From positions 1 to 6,919 of the forward strand of contig JAMCQI010000026.1 of NCBI GenBank assembly GCA_023381515.1: 6,919 bases of DNA, written 5' to 3'. Below the pieces are notes generated by a model. The model saw nothing but the letters and a program-made list of their open reading frames with translations, had not been told where the DNA came from and searched no databases. Both the position numbers and the translations under genes were made by a program. Source of the DNA: Chloroflexota bacterium. GTDB taxonomy: Bacteria > Chloroflexota > Anaerolineae > UBA4142. Each line of letters begins with the position of its first letter. The first letter of the stretch is position 1. Shown piece by piece: positions 1 to 5,805 of the stretch.

Positions 1-126
1 CGGGTGGCCCAGAGTGGGTGAAAACGGGTGGCCTACTGTGGGTGACAACGGCCGGCCTAGTGTGGCTGACAATTGCCGGCCCACTGTGGGTGACAACAGC
101 CGGCACAGTATACACCGACGAATGAC
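1..126. mobile_element. Probable end of an IS21-type insertion sequence (partial, transposase genes outside window)
   Basis: IS21-family elements carry several copies of a short repeat near each end that the IstA transposase binds, usually just outside istB. The repeat array here has that look, and a TGACA at 122-126, just past the last degenerate copy, could be the outer tip, because IS21-type ends often finish in CA. No istA or istB coding sequence is inside the window, and no target-site duplication can be tested because the other end is missing. The assignment rests only on repeat style and is inference; the exact boundary is uncertain. Confidence 0.35.
2..121. repeat. Array of 24-bp imperfect tandem repeats (about five units)
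   Basis: Units lie at 2-25, 26-49, 50-73, 74-97 and, strongly degenerate, 98-121. The first four share the pattern GGCCGGCC, a short variable stretch, then GTGGGTGACAAC; the fifth keeps only the GCCGGCACAGT part. The period is a multiple of three, so a frame stays open through the array and gives an artificial eight-residue peptide repeat of the form GDNxRPTV. This is a DNA-level repeat, most likely protein-binding sites at a transposon end, rather than a coding repeat. Confidence 0.85.
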
Positions 127-418
127 ATTTGAGCGCTGCAAACAGAACCTCATGGCATATGGGTCACGGCGCGTTATCGGAATCCCCACTCCGATAGTCG
201 GCAACGCGTCGAGCGCCCCGACGTTAACACCCACAACACAATTGCAGTGGCGACTGGCCGCGCTTGCGTTGCATGCGGAAATGGTCACGGAACGCCGAGG
301 TATCCTGAATCAATTCGAGCATGTTTACCCTAAAGGTTAGGATTTCCGCTCGAAACCCCTACGGCCAAAGTGCCTCGAGTCAAGCGGCTTCTTCAGGACC
401 AAGCCAACCCACCGTCTT
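127..418. other. Gene-free region between repeat array and first operon
   Basis: A frame is open on the plus strand to a stop at 338-340, but it begins inside the 24-bp repeats, has no ribosome binding site and resembles no protein I know. Contents of possible interest are a degenerate copy of the downstream operator (280-296, sharing TCACGGAACGCC with 424-435) and a short inverted repeat CCTAA-AGG-TTAGG at 329-341. I see no convincing -35/-10 pair, although the promoter of the dehydrogenase operon probably lies here. Confidence 0.5.
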
Positions 419-435
419 GGCGTTCACGGAACGCC
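419..435. promoter_or_regulatory. 17-bp palindrome, candidate operator of the dehydrogenase-aldolase operon
   Basis: Perfect inverted repeat GGCGTTC-ACG-GAACGCC, ending 25 bp before the ATG at 461. A site of this shape in this position would suit a dimeric repressor. The right half recurs upstream at 285-296, and the core GCGTTCACGGA recurs in reverse complement at 3189-3199, just after the operon. The regulator is not in the window and its family cannot be assigned. A 7-bp-armed palindrome has a fair chance of arising at random in a window this long, so position is the main argument. Confidence 0.45.
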
Positions 436-460
436 AATCTCTTTCGCGAATAGAAAAGAA

Positions 461-1243
461 ATGAAAGACAAATTCTTTGCAGGAAAAGTTGCCATCGTGA
501 CGGGAGCAGCCCAGGGCATTGGATTTGAAATAGCTCAGAGGTTGCACTCCGCAGGCGCGGCAGTCTGGATCACCGACATCAACCTGGAAGAGGCCGCTCG
601 CGCCGTAAACCGTATCGATGCCGGAACCCTAGGCAGGATTGCAGCTTGTCAGGTGGATGTGCGCCAGCCACAAAGTGTCCAGCAGGCGGTTGCAAAGTGC
701 GTGGAAACCTTCGGACGTTTGGACTTTCTCATCAACAATGCGGGCATCGTCGGCCGAGGCACCGTGGAACAGATGAGCCCCGATGCGTGGAGTGACGTCC
801 TCGACGTCAACCTCACGGGTTCCTTCCTGTGCTGTCAGGCAGCAATCCCGCGCATGAAGGCAACCGGAGGGGGCGTAATCCTCAACGTCAGTTCAGTAAG
901 CGTGCGAGTTCCGGGGATAGGGCTCTCAGCTTATTGCTGCTCGAAAGCAGGCTTGGAAGTTCTCACTAAGGTTCTGGCGGCGGAAGTCGCCCCGTACGGT
1001 ATCCGCGTCAACGCCTACGCTCCCGGCGTCACGACAACGGCCATGACCCGGGACTTGATCGAGGCGCGCGGCGATGAGAAAGTCAAACAGATAGCCCTGC
1101 GAAGGTTTGGCCAGGCCGAGGACATTGCCGAACTAGTGCTTTTCCTGTGTAGCGAGCGGTCCGCGTGGATCACCGGGACGGTTATCAGCATTGACGGCGG
1201 CACGATGGTCGTGGGTAGACCTTGGGAAGCTTGGCCAGACTAA
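461..1243 (+). CDS. SDR-family NAD(P)-dependent oxidoreductase
   Basis: A 260-residue classical short-chain dehydrogenase, the usual length for the family. Visible motifs are the cofactor loop TGAAQGIG (14-21), Asp39 at the end of the second strand (typical of NAD rather than NADP preference), NNAG (92-95), Asn117, catalytic Ser145, and the YxxxK pair Tyr158/Lys162. The PG motif follows in APGVTTTAM. The family interconverts alcohols and ketones in the cytoplasm; sugars, sugar acids, polyols and 3-oxoacyl groups are all possible substrates and the sequence does not decide. The ATG is preceded only by a GA-rich stretch (AGAAAAGAA) acting as a weak Shine-Dalgarno sequence, but the start leaves the normal short segment before the first strand. 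It is the first gene of a three-gene operon, with a palindromic candidate operator 25 bp upstream. Family assignment is firm; substrate unknown. Confidence 0.95.
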   Translation: MKDKFFAGKVAIVTGAAQGIGFEIAQRLHSAGAAVWITDINLEEAARAVNRIDAGTLGRIAACQVDVRQPQSVQQAVAKCVETFGRLDFLINNAGIVGRGTVEQMSPDAWSDVLDVNLTGSFLCCQAAIPRMKATGGGVILNVSSVSVRVPGIGLSAYCCSKAGLEVLTKVLAAEVAPYGIRVNAYAPGVTTTAMTRDLIEARGDEKVKQIALRRFGQAEDIAELVLFLCSERSAWITGTVISIDGGTMVVGRPWEAWPD

Positions 1244-1275
1244 TTGCACAACGAAACCAGGCAGCTCTCAAGTTT

Positions 1276-1280
1276 GGAGG
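1276..1280 (+). promoter_or_regulatory. Shine-Dalgarno sequence that fixes the GTG start at 1287
   Basis: GGAGG lies six bases before a GTG codon at 1287-1289. An upstream ATG at 1191 in the same frame lies inside the preceding dehydrogenase gene, has no such site, and would add 32 residues unlike anything in the family. The GTG start gives an N-terminus (DCVLVSSRSFG) that begins directly in the first beta strand of the fold. Confidence 0.8.
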
Positions 1281-1286
1281 CATAGA

Positions 1287-2276
1287 GTGGATTGTGTATT
1301 GGTCAGTTCGCGGTCCTTCGGATCCATCTCGGAAGCGGGCGGGAAACTGCTAGAAAGCGCGGGATTCAGGGTTCAGTCGATCGCTCCTCAGGAAAGGCCT
1401 ATTGCTGAAGAGAAGATGGTCAAGATCATCACGCGCGAGAAGCCAACGGTGGTGATCTGCGGAGCCGAGCCAATTACGCGCAGCGTCATGGAGGCGTGCC
1501 CATCGCTCTTCATGGTGATGAAACATGGAGTCGGGATTGACAACATCGACCTCGACGCCGCAACCGATCTCAAGATCGCCGTAGCCAGTGCGCCCGGCAC
1601 GAATACAGAGAGTGTCGCGGATTTGACCATCGCAATGACGCTCGCACTCGTACGCGGAGTATTTCAGTCAGTCTCCTCCACCAAAGCGGGGAGGTGGGAT
1701 CGCTATGTTGGACATGATTTGGGAGCGCTTACCATAGGTGTAGTTGGAACTGGAAGAATAGGCTTGACCGTAATCCGCCGCTTCCAGGGATTCGGATCCA
1801 GTGTGCTGGCCTATGACGTCGTGCAAAACCTGGATTCTGCCGCGCAATTGAACTTCCGATACGTCAGTCTAGAGCACCTGCTCCAGCACTCTGATATTGT
1901 GACACTTCACGCTCCCTTGGCAGATAGTACCAGGAAAATGATCGGACGCCGGGAGTTGGAACGAATGAAAACGACGGCTTACCTGTTGAACCTGGCGCGA
2001 GGGGAACTTTGCGACGAGGAGGCTTTGTGCGAATTTCTGCAGCAAAGACGAATCGCCGGAGCGGCCGTGGATGTATTTTCCGTCGAACCGCCTGAGAAGA
2101 GTCCTCTTTTGAGGCTCGACAATGTGCTGGCCACGCCTCACATTGCCGCATACACATATGAATCCATGGAGCGAATGGACCGTGTTTGTGCTCAAACGGT
2201 CATTGACGCGTCGCGGGGCAAAGTTTGCTCCAACATTCTGAATCCCGAAGTGATAGGTGTGGGCGAAAAATCCTGA
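1287..2276 (+). CDS. D-isomer-specific 2-hydroxyacid dehydrogenase (phosphoglycerate dehydrogenase-like)
   Basis: A 329-residue protein from the GTG start, typical for single-unit members without an ACT regulatory domain. The substrate domain contains KHGVGIDNID (79-88), close to the phosphoglycerate-dehydrogenase branch. The NAD domain has GTGRIG (154-159) and Asp177 at the end of the next strand, indicating NAD(H). The catalytic triad of the family is present: Arg238 in NLARGELCDEEAL, Glu267 in SVEPPEKSPLL, and His285 in TPHIAAYT. It oxidises a D-2-hydroxy acid to a 2-oxo acid or runs in reverse, in the cytoplasm. It starts 43 bp after the upstream dehydrogenase and is followed after 22 bp by an aldolase. 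This suggests a catabolic role, for example as a hydroxypyruvate or glyoxylate reductase, rather than serine synthesis; that is inference. Family is firm, substrate open. Confidence 0.92.
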   Translation: MDCVLVSSRSFGSISEAGGKLLESAGFRVQSIAPQERPIAEEKMVKIITREKPTVVICGAEPITRSVMEACPSLFMVMKHGVGIDNIDLDAATDLKIAVASAPGTNTESVADLTIAMTLALVRGVFQSVSSTKAGRWDRYVGHDLGALTIGVVGTGRIGLTVIRRFQGFGSSVLAYDVVQNLDSAAQLNFRYVSLEHLLQHSDIVTLHAPLADSTRKMIGRRELERMKTTAYLLNLARGELCDEEALCEFLQQRRIAGAAVDVFSVEPPEKSPLLRLDNVLATPHIAAYTYESMERMDRVCAQTVIDASRGKVCSNILNPEVIGVGEKS

Positions 2277-2298
2277 AGGTAGAGGAGAACAGGCAATC

Positions 2299-3177
2299 AT
2301 GCCAAAGCAGTTCAAGGGTATCATCCCTCCGGTCATTACGTGCTTCGACAAAAATGGCGGTATCGACGTGACGGCACAAAGAGAGGTCGTCCGTTTCCAA
2401 GCAAAATATGTAGATGGACTCTACCCGTGTGGCACTTATGGCAGCGGACCGCTGATGACCGCTGAGGAGCGCAAACAAGTAGCGGAGATCGTTATCGAGG
2501 AGAAGGGTTCATGTGCCGTCATGGTGCATGTAGGCGCGGCGAACACATGCCAGAGCGTCGATCTGGCCAAACATGCCCAATCGATCGGAGCCGACGCGGT
2601 AGGTGCAATCCCTCCCTTTTACTACAAATACACTCCCGATCAACTCCTAGATCACTACCGCGCCATCATGCACGCTGTCAACATTCCGGTCTTCCTATAC
2701 AATAATCCAGGGGCGTCGGGTAATCCCATATCTCCAGAGATGCTTGCCACCCTCGCGAAGGAAGGACTCGCCGGGGTCAAGGATTCGACCTTCGATTTGA
2801 TCAATTTCTACATGTACCTGAACACGGTCAAGACCCCTGGCTTCACCTTCATTATCGGGACCGAAGCGATTGCATCCGCGGCCCTCGACGCGGGTGCCAG
2901 CGGTGTGATATCCGGGCTGGCCAATGTATTCCCAGAGTTCATGGCTTCATTCTATAGAACTTGGCAGCAAGGCAATCCGCGAAAAACTGGAGAGCAACAG
3001 CTTCAGATCGTGAAAGCAAGATCGATTATGAAGTATGGCCCGACGCTCACGATGACCTACGCATTGATGCGTATGAGAGGAATAAACTCAGGCCATCCCC
3101 GGGCTCCCTACCAGGAAATCTCTCCATCACTTTTCGAACGAGCACAGGGGGAGTTGCGTGACATGACTCTGCTCTAG
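2299..3177 (+). CDS. DapA/N-acetylneuraminate-lyase-family class I aldolase
   Basis: A 292-residue TIM-barrel enzyme of the dihydrodipicolinate synthase superfamily. Lys161 in GVKDS is the Schiff-base lysine, Tyr134 in YNNPG the catalytic tyrosine, and Thr46 in GTYGSGP belongs to the pyruvate carboxylate-binding loop. True dihydrodipicolinate synthases have GTTGE in that loop. The GTYGSGP form, with Pro51, is closer to GTTGLGP of 2-keto-3-deoxygluconate aldolases, so a catabolic pyruvate-releasing aldolase is likelier than lysine synthesis. The chosen ATG gives the usual start (FKGIIPPVITCFD), with GAGGAG at 2282-2287 about 11 bases upstream. A GTG at 2257 would add 14 residues and overlap the previous gene, so I reject it. 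Last gene of the operon; it probably splits a 2-keto-3-deoxy acid into pyruvate and an aldehyde or 2-oxo acid. Confidence 0.92.
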   Translation: MPKQFKGIIPPVITCFDKNGGIDVTAQREVVRFQAKYVDGLYPCGTYGSGPLMTAEERKQVAEIVIEEKGSCAVMVHVGAANTCQSVDLAKHAQSIGADAVGAIPPFYYKYTPDQLLDHYRAIMHAVNIPVFLYNNPGASGNPISPEMLATLAKEGLAGVKDSTFDLINFYMYLNTVKTPGFTFIIGTEAIASAALDAGASGVISGLANVFPEFMASFYRTWQQGNPRKTGEQQLQIVKARSIMKYGPTLTMTYALMRMRGINSGHPRAPYQEISPSLFERAQGELRDMTLL

Positions 3178-3250
3178 TGCGGAATGTGTCCGTGAACGCT
3201 TCTTCGATATCTAGCTTTCCATTCTGCTTTCTGAAGACGGACTGAAACCC

Positions 3251-3274
3251 GGGAACGTTACGACAGGCGTTCCC
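3251..3274. promoter_or_regulatory. Inverted repeat downstream of the aldolase gene
   Basis: GGGAACG (3251-3257) and CGTTCCC (3268-3274) form a 7-bp inverted repeat around a 10-base spacer. No T-run follows, so it is not an intrinsic terminator. Its right arm contains GGCGTTCC, the reverse complement of the GGAACGCC half-site in the palindrome at 419-435. It could be a further site for the same regulator or a weak RNA hairpin at the end of the operon. Confidence 0.3.
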
Positions 3275-3416
3275 ATTTACCGGGTGGTCAAAGAGCCTAC
3301 AAGACAGGCTGCTAGCAAATCACCATCTGGCATACAGCTGTCAGGCGCCGGGTTCCTTCGCTAGTGAAAGAGGCTATTCTGCCTGAGTAGAATCGCGTAG
3401 CACGCAGTCTCCAGGC

Positions 3417-3451
3417 AACAGGCCGCCCATCTTTGGCGGCCTGTTCCTTTT
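3417..3451 (+). terminator. Rho-independent terminator
   Basis: A perfect 11-bp stem AACAGGCCGCC / GGCGGCCTGTT (3417-3427 and 3435-3445), seven-base loop, followed by CCTTTT. The T-rich side is on the plus strand, so it ends transcripts coming from the left. It lies 240 bp beyond the aldolase stop. It either ends a long 3' untranslated region or belongs to an unannotated small transcript just upstream of it. Confidence 0.8.
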
Positions 3452-3845
3452 ACCAAGAATTGTGTACGCTTTGCACGCCAGTATTGAGAATGGATTAGCC
3501 CGACCCGAAGGGATAAGCTTCGACCTCCTTTGTGGGCCGGGCTCTAGACTGTTCTTAGTGGTCGAATAGCGCCGACTTGCCAATGACTACGCTAACCTAA
3601 TTGCTCAACTCCACGTTCCCCACACCGATGCGTGCCCCCACTTGCGTGCGGTCGGTATTTCATCAGCTACGGGTTCTACGCCCCCATCCGCCAAGCGTAA
3701 CGCGCCGCGTAACAGAAGAGTAATTTGGACGCAATCCGCTGTTTGCGCAAGGCCGCAATGAATTAGGGGTAATTCTCTCGAACCACGTTGTACGATGATT
3801 TCGTACGCTAAGCAAGATACTTTTTTTGTTCACCACGCGCTGTAT

Positions 3846-3874
3846 TTGACATTTGCCGCGCTTGCGTTTACTAT
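3846..3874 (+). promoter_or_regulatory. Sigma70-type promoter of the tungstate operon
   Basis: A perfect -35 box TTGACA (3846-3851), a 17-bp spacer, and TACTAT (3869-3874), matching four of six consensus -10 bases. Transcription would start near 3881, about 135 bases before tupA. The -10 box overlaps a 17-bp palindrome, as expected for a repressed promoter. Confidence 0.7.
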
Positions 3875-3888
3875 ATGCTTTGCATATA
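3872..3888. promoter_or_regulatory. Palindromic candidate operator overlapping the -10 box
   Basis: TATATGC-TTT-GCATATA, a perfect inverted repeat with 7-bp arms covering the end of the -10 box and the predicted transcription start. A bound dimer here would block RNA polymerase. AT-rich TATA-type half-sites recall those of ModE-like molybdate/tungstate regulators, but the match is loose and the regulator is outside the window. Position and symmetry are seen; the ligand is inferred from the genes controlled. Confidence 0.45.
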
Positions 3889-4016
3889 TCAGATGCTGCC
3901 ACACGGTCGAGTGTGCCCGATTTTCGGCACTCGGCAACCTCGCATCCGGGCTACAAGCGCGCGGCAACTCAGCAGTCGCGCGTCGAATAAACACATCATC
4001 GAACGGAGGAGAAGCA
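3881..4016 (+). ncRNA. Structured 5' leader of the tungstate operon, possible cofactor-sensing element
   Basis: The predicted leader is unusually long and can fold into two hairpins of similar design. The first pairs CGAGTG (3908-3913) with CACTCG (3928-3933), has a three-base bulge TGC on the 5' side, and then CCGA/TCGG around TTT. The second pairs CGCGCG (3958-3963) with CGCGCG (3977-3982), has a three-base bulge GCA, and then ACT/AGT around CAGC. Molybdenum- and tungsten-cofactor riboswitches are known upstream of molybdate and tungstate transport genes, so this is a candidate, but I cannot match the conserved core by eye. The leader may simply fold because it is GC-rich. Confidence 0.3.
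4005..4010 (+). promoter_or_regulatory. Shine-Dalgarno sequence that fixes the tupA start at 4017
   Basis: GGAGGA lies six bases before the ATG at 4017-4019. The same frame is open back to 3795, but starting there would place the promoter inside the gene and put 74 residues ahead of a clear signal peptide (MKKTMLAVVLLTLAAAIGC). Confidence 0.85.
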
Positions 4017-4889
4017 ATGAAGAAGACTATGTTGGCGGTCGTCCTACTGACGCTCGCCGCGGCGATCGGGTGCACCGCAGCGCCAACGCCGGTTCCGTCC
4101 GCGGCTTCGCCCGGCTGCTCACTGCGTCTCTCGACCACCACGAGCACGCAGGACTCGGGTCTGCTCGATTTTATCCTGCCCGACTTTGAGAAGAAATTCA
4201 ACTGCCAGGTCGACGTGGTCGCGGTCGGCACCGGCCAGGCCATCGCCATCGGGCAAAAGGGTGACGCCGACGTGCTGCTGGTGCATGCGCGAGCGCAGGA
4301 AGACAAATTCGTCGCCGACGGTGATGCCAAAGAGCGGTTCGACGTGATGTATAATGACTTTATCCTGGTTGGGCCCAAGGCCGATCCGGCGAAAGTGACA
4401 GCAACCAAGAACGCCAAGGATGCGTTTACAGCCATCGCGACGACAAAATCGATTTTCGCAAGCCGCGGCGACAAGAGCGGCACGAACACCAAGGAGCTGG
4501 CCGTCTGGGCATCGGCGGGGATCACTCCGACCAAGGAAATGAGTTGGTACAATGCCCTCGGTCAGGGCATGGGCGAGACTCTCCTGTTCTCCAACCAACA
4601 AGATGCCTACACGCTTACCGACCGCGCAACGTGGCTGGCGACCAAAGACAAGCTTCCGAACCTCGTGGTCGTCCTGGGCGGCAACAACATCAATGAAAAT
4701 GCCGACAAGACGCTGTATAATCCCTACGGCGTCATGGCCGTGAATCCGGACAAGCACCCCGGCGTCAGTTACACGATGGCGATGAATTTCGTGAATTGGA
4801 TCATTTCGCCAGATGAACAGAAGGTAATCTCAAGTTACGGGGTGGACAAGTTCGGGCAGTCGCTCTTTTACCCGAACGCGGCCAAGTAG
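4017..4889 (+). CDS. tupA: Tungstate ABC transporter substrate-binding protein TupA
   Basis: A 290-residue periplasmic-type binding protein that captures tungstate outside the membrane and hands it to TupB. A Lys-rich start and hydrophobic stretch (residues 2-18) lead to AIGC, with Cys19 as the likely lipidated residue; Ala rather than Leu at -3 makes the lipobox weak. A Pro/Ala/Thr linker follows. TupA hallmarks are present: STTTSTQDSGLL (39-50), the oxyanion loop VGTGQAIAIGQKGDADVLLVHA (70-91), YNDFILVGP (112-120), SRGDKSGTNTKE (149-160), YTLTDRATW (198-206) and NPYGVMAVNP (235-244). These separate it from ModA and WtpA. First gene of the operon, with promoter, palindrome and long leader upstream; mop follows after 11 bp. 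TupA proteins prefer tungstate strongly over molybdate in characterised cases; specificity here is inferred from family. Confidence 0.95.
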   Translation: MKKTMLAVVLLTLAAAIGCTAAPTPVPSAASPGCSLRLSTTTSTQDSGLLDFILPDFEKKFNCQVDVVAVGTGQAIAIGQKGDADVLLVHARAQEDKFVADGDAKERFDVMYNDFILVGPKADPAKVTATKNAKDAFTAIATTKSIFASRGDKSGTNTKELAVWASAGITPTKEMSWYNALGQGMGETLLFSNQQDAYTLTDRATWLATKDKLPNLVVVLGGNNINENADKTLYNPYGVMAVNPDKHPGVSYTMAMNFVNWIISPDEQKVISSYGVDKFGQSLFYPNAAK

Positions 4890-4900
4890 GAAATACACCT

Positions 4901-5104
4901 ATGATCAGCGCGCGCAATCAGCTTGAGGGGACCGTCCAGTCCGTCAAGCTCGGCAACGTCATGGCGAAAGTGATCGTCGCCGTGGGCAACAACGAGATCG
5001 CCGCGGCGATCACCCGGACGTCGGCGGAAAAGCTAAACCTCAAGGTCGGCGACAAAGTGACCACCGTGATCAAGCCGACAAAAGCCATGATCGCCAAGGA
5101 CTAG
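4901..5104 (+). CDS. mop: Free-standing molbindin (Mop, single TOBE domain)
   Basis: A 67-residue protein that is essentially one TOBE/Mop domain: MISARNQLEGTVQSVKLG at the start, ITRTSAEKLNLKVGDKVTTVIKPTKAMIAKD at the end, matching the conserved SARNQL, LxxGDxV and VMIA-type positions of molbindins. Such proteins assemble into hexamers that bind molybdate or tungstate in the cytoplasm, serving as storage or buffer. The gene lies between tupA and tupB, 11 bp after the former and with two bases between its stop and the tupB ATG. An AGGA at 4888-4891, overlapping the tupA stop, serves as ribosome binding site nine bases upstream. Its place among importer genes suggests it handles freshly imported tungstate. 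Family is firm; role by context. Confidence 0.93.
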   Translation: MISARNQLEGTVQSVKLGNVMAKVIVAVGNNEIAAAITRTSAEKLNLKVGDKVTTVIKPTKAMIAKD

Positions 5105-5106
5105 CG

Positions 5107-5802
5107 ATGGACGAGCTCGGCCGCGGCGTCGCGCACGCTCTCCGCCTTATCCTGAACGCCGATCCCGCGCTGTTCGAGATCATTTACCTTGCGCTGCGAG
5201 TTTCCTGCATCGCGCTGTTCATAAGCACATCGATCGGGGTCCCGGTGGGCGCAGCCCTGGGCCTGTCCCGCCTCCGCGCCCGCGGTTTTATCACCGCGCT
5301 CCTCTACACCGGAATGGGACTACCCCCGGTCGTCGTCGGCCTGTTCGTCTACCTGATGCTGTCGCGCAGCGGCCCCTTTGGGGTGCTCGGATGGCTCTTT
5401 ACGCCGAGCGCGATGGTGATCGCCGAGGTCATCATCTCCTTCCCGCTCGTCGCGGGACTGACGATGACGTCCGTGCAGGGAGTCGATCCGTCCCTGCGCG
5501 TCCAGGTCCGCTCGCTCGGCGCCACGCGGTGGCAGGAGATCACGGCGGTGCTCGGCGAGGCGCGCATCGGCGTCGTCGCCGCGATCGTGGCTGGGTTCGG
5601 GAGCATCATCTCCGAGGTGGGCGCCGTCATGCTCGTCGGCGGCGACATCGAGGGCAAGACACGCGTCCTCACCACCGCGATCGTCCTGAACACGCGCACG
5701 GGTGACTTTGACATGGCGATCGCGCTCGGGATCATCCTCCTTTCGCTCGCGTTCGTCGCGAACGTGGCCATGCTCCAGCTGCAGAGCCGGAGCGGAGACT
5801 GA
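5107..5802 (+). CDS. tupB: Tungstate ABC transporter permease TupB
   Basis: A 231-residue inner-membrane protein, normal for TupB. About five membrane segments are visible, roughly residues 23-50, 61-85, 96-120, 154-179 and 201-223. Between the third and fourth lies the cytoplasmic EAA-type coupling loop (about 134-155, RSLGATRWQEITAVLGEA, with Gly138) that contacts the ATPase. It forms the channel through which tungstate passes from TupA to the cytoplasm. AAGGA at 5096-5100, six bases before the ATG and inside the mop gene, is the ribosome binding site, implying tight coupling with mop. tupC starts three bases after the stop. The third-base GC preference is very strong here. Similar permeases occur in molybdate and sulfate systems, but neighbours and length favour TupB. 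Confidence 0.93.
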   Translation: MDELGRGVAHALRLILNADPALFEIIYLALRVSCIALFISTSIGVPVGAALGLSRLRARGFITALLYTGMGLPPVVVGLFVYLMLSRSGPFGVLGWLFTPSAMVIAEVIISFPLVAGLTMTSVQGVDPSLRVQVRSLGATRWQEITAVLGEARIGVVAAIVAGFGSIISEVGAVMLVGGDIEGKTRVLTTAIVLNTRTGDFDMAIALGIILLSLAFVANVAMLQLQSRSGD

Positions 5803-5805
5803 TTC

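Larger units (their letters stand above)
3178..3845. other. Long intergenic region between the two operons
   Basis: Stop codons interrupt all frames and no open frame has a ribosome binding site or recognisable protein. It holds the inverted repeat at 3251-3274, a strong terminator at 3417-3451, a small inverted repeat GTACGA-5 nt-TCGTAC at 3790-3806, and a run of seven T at 3821-3827. The GTACGA repeat ends about 40 bp before the -35 box of the tungstate operon and could be a regulator site. I find no tRNA, no transposase remnant and no CRISPR-like repeats. Confidence 0.5.

Noticed and set aside
14..340. Open frame of 108 codons on the plus strand with an eight-residue repeat
   Set aside because: It begins within the 24-bp DNA repeats, whose length keeps the frame open artificially. 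It has no ribosome binding site and no protein similarity I can recognise.
1191..1286. Upstream ATG extension of the 2-hydroxyacid dehydrogenase
   Set aside because: It overlaps the end of the SDR gene, has no Shine-Dalgarno sequence and gives family-atypical residues; the GTG at 1287 with GGAGG is better.
3282..3416. Possible tRNA-like segment around GCCGGGTTCC
   Set aside because: No acceptor stem, anticodon arm or proper T-loop could be assembled around it.
3663..3902. Minus-strand open frame of 79 codons in the spacer
   Set aside because: It runs through the tup promoter region, has no recognisable domain and no supporting ribosome binding site.
3795..4016. N-terminal extension of tupA
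   Set aside because: It would bury the promoter and place 74 residues before a clear signal peptide; GGAGGA at 4005-4010 supports the ATG at 4017.
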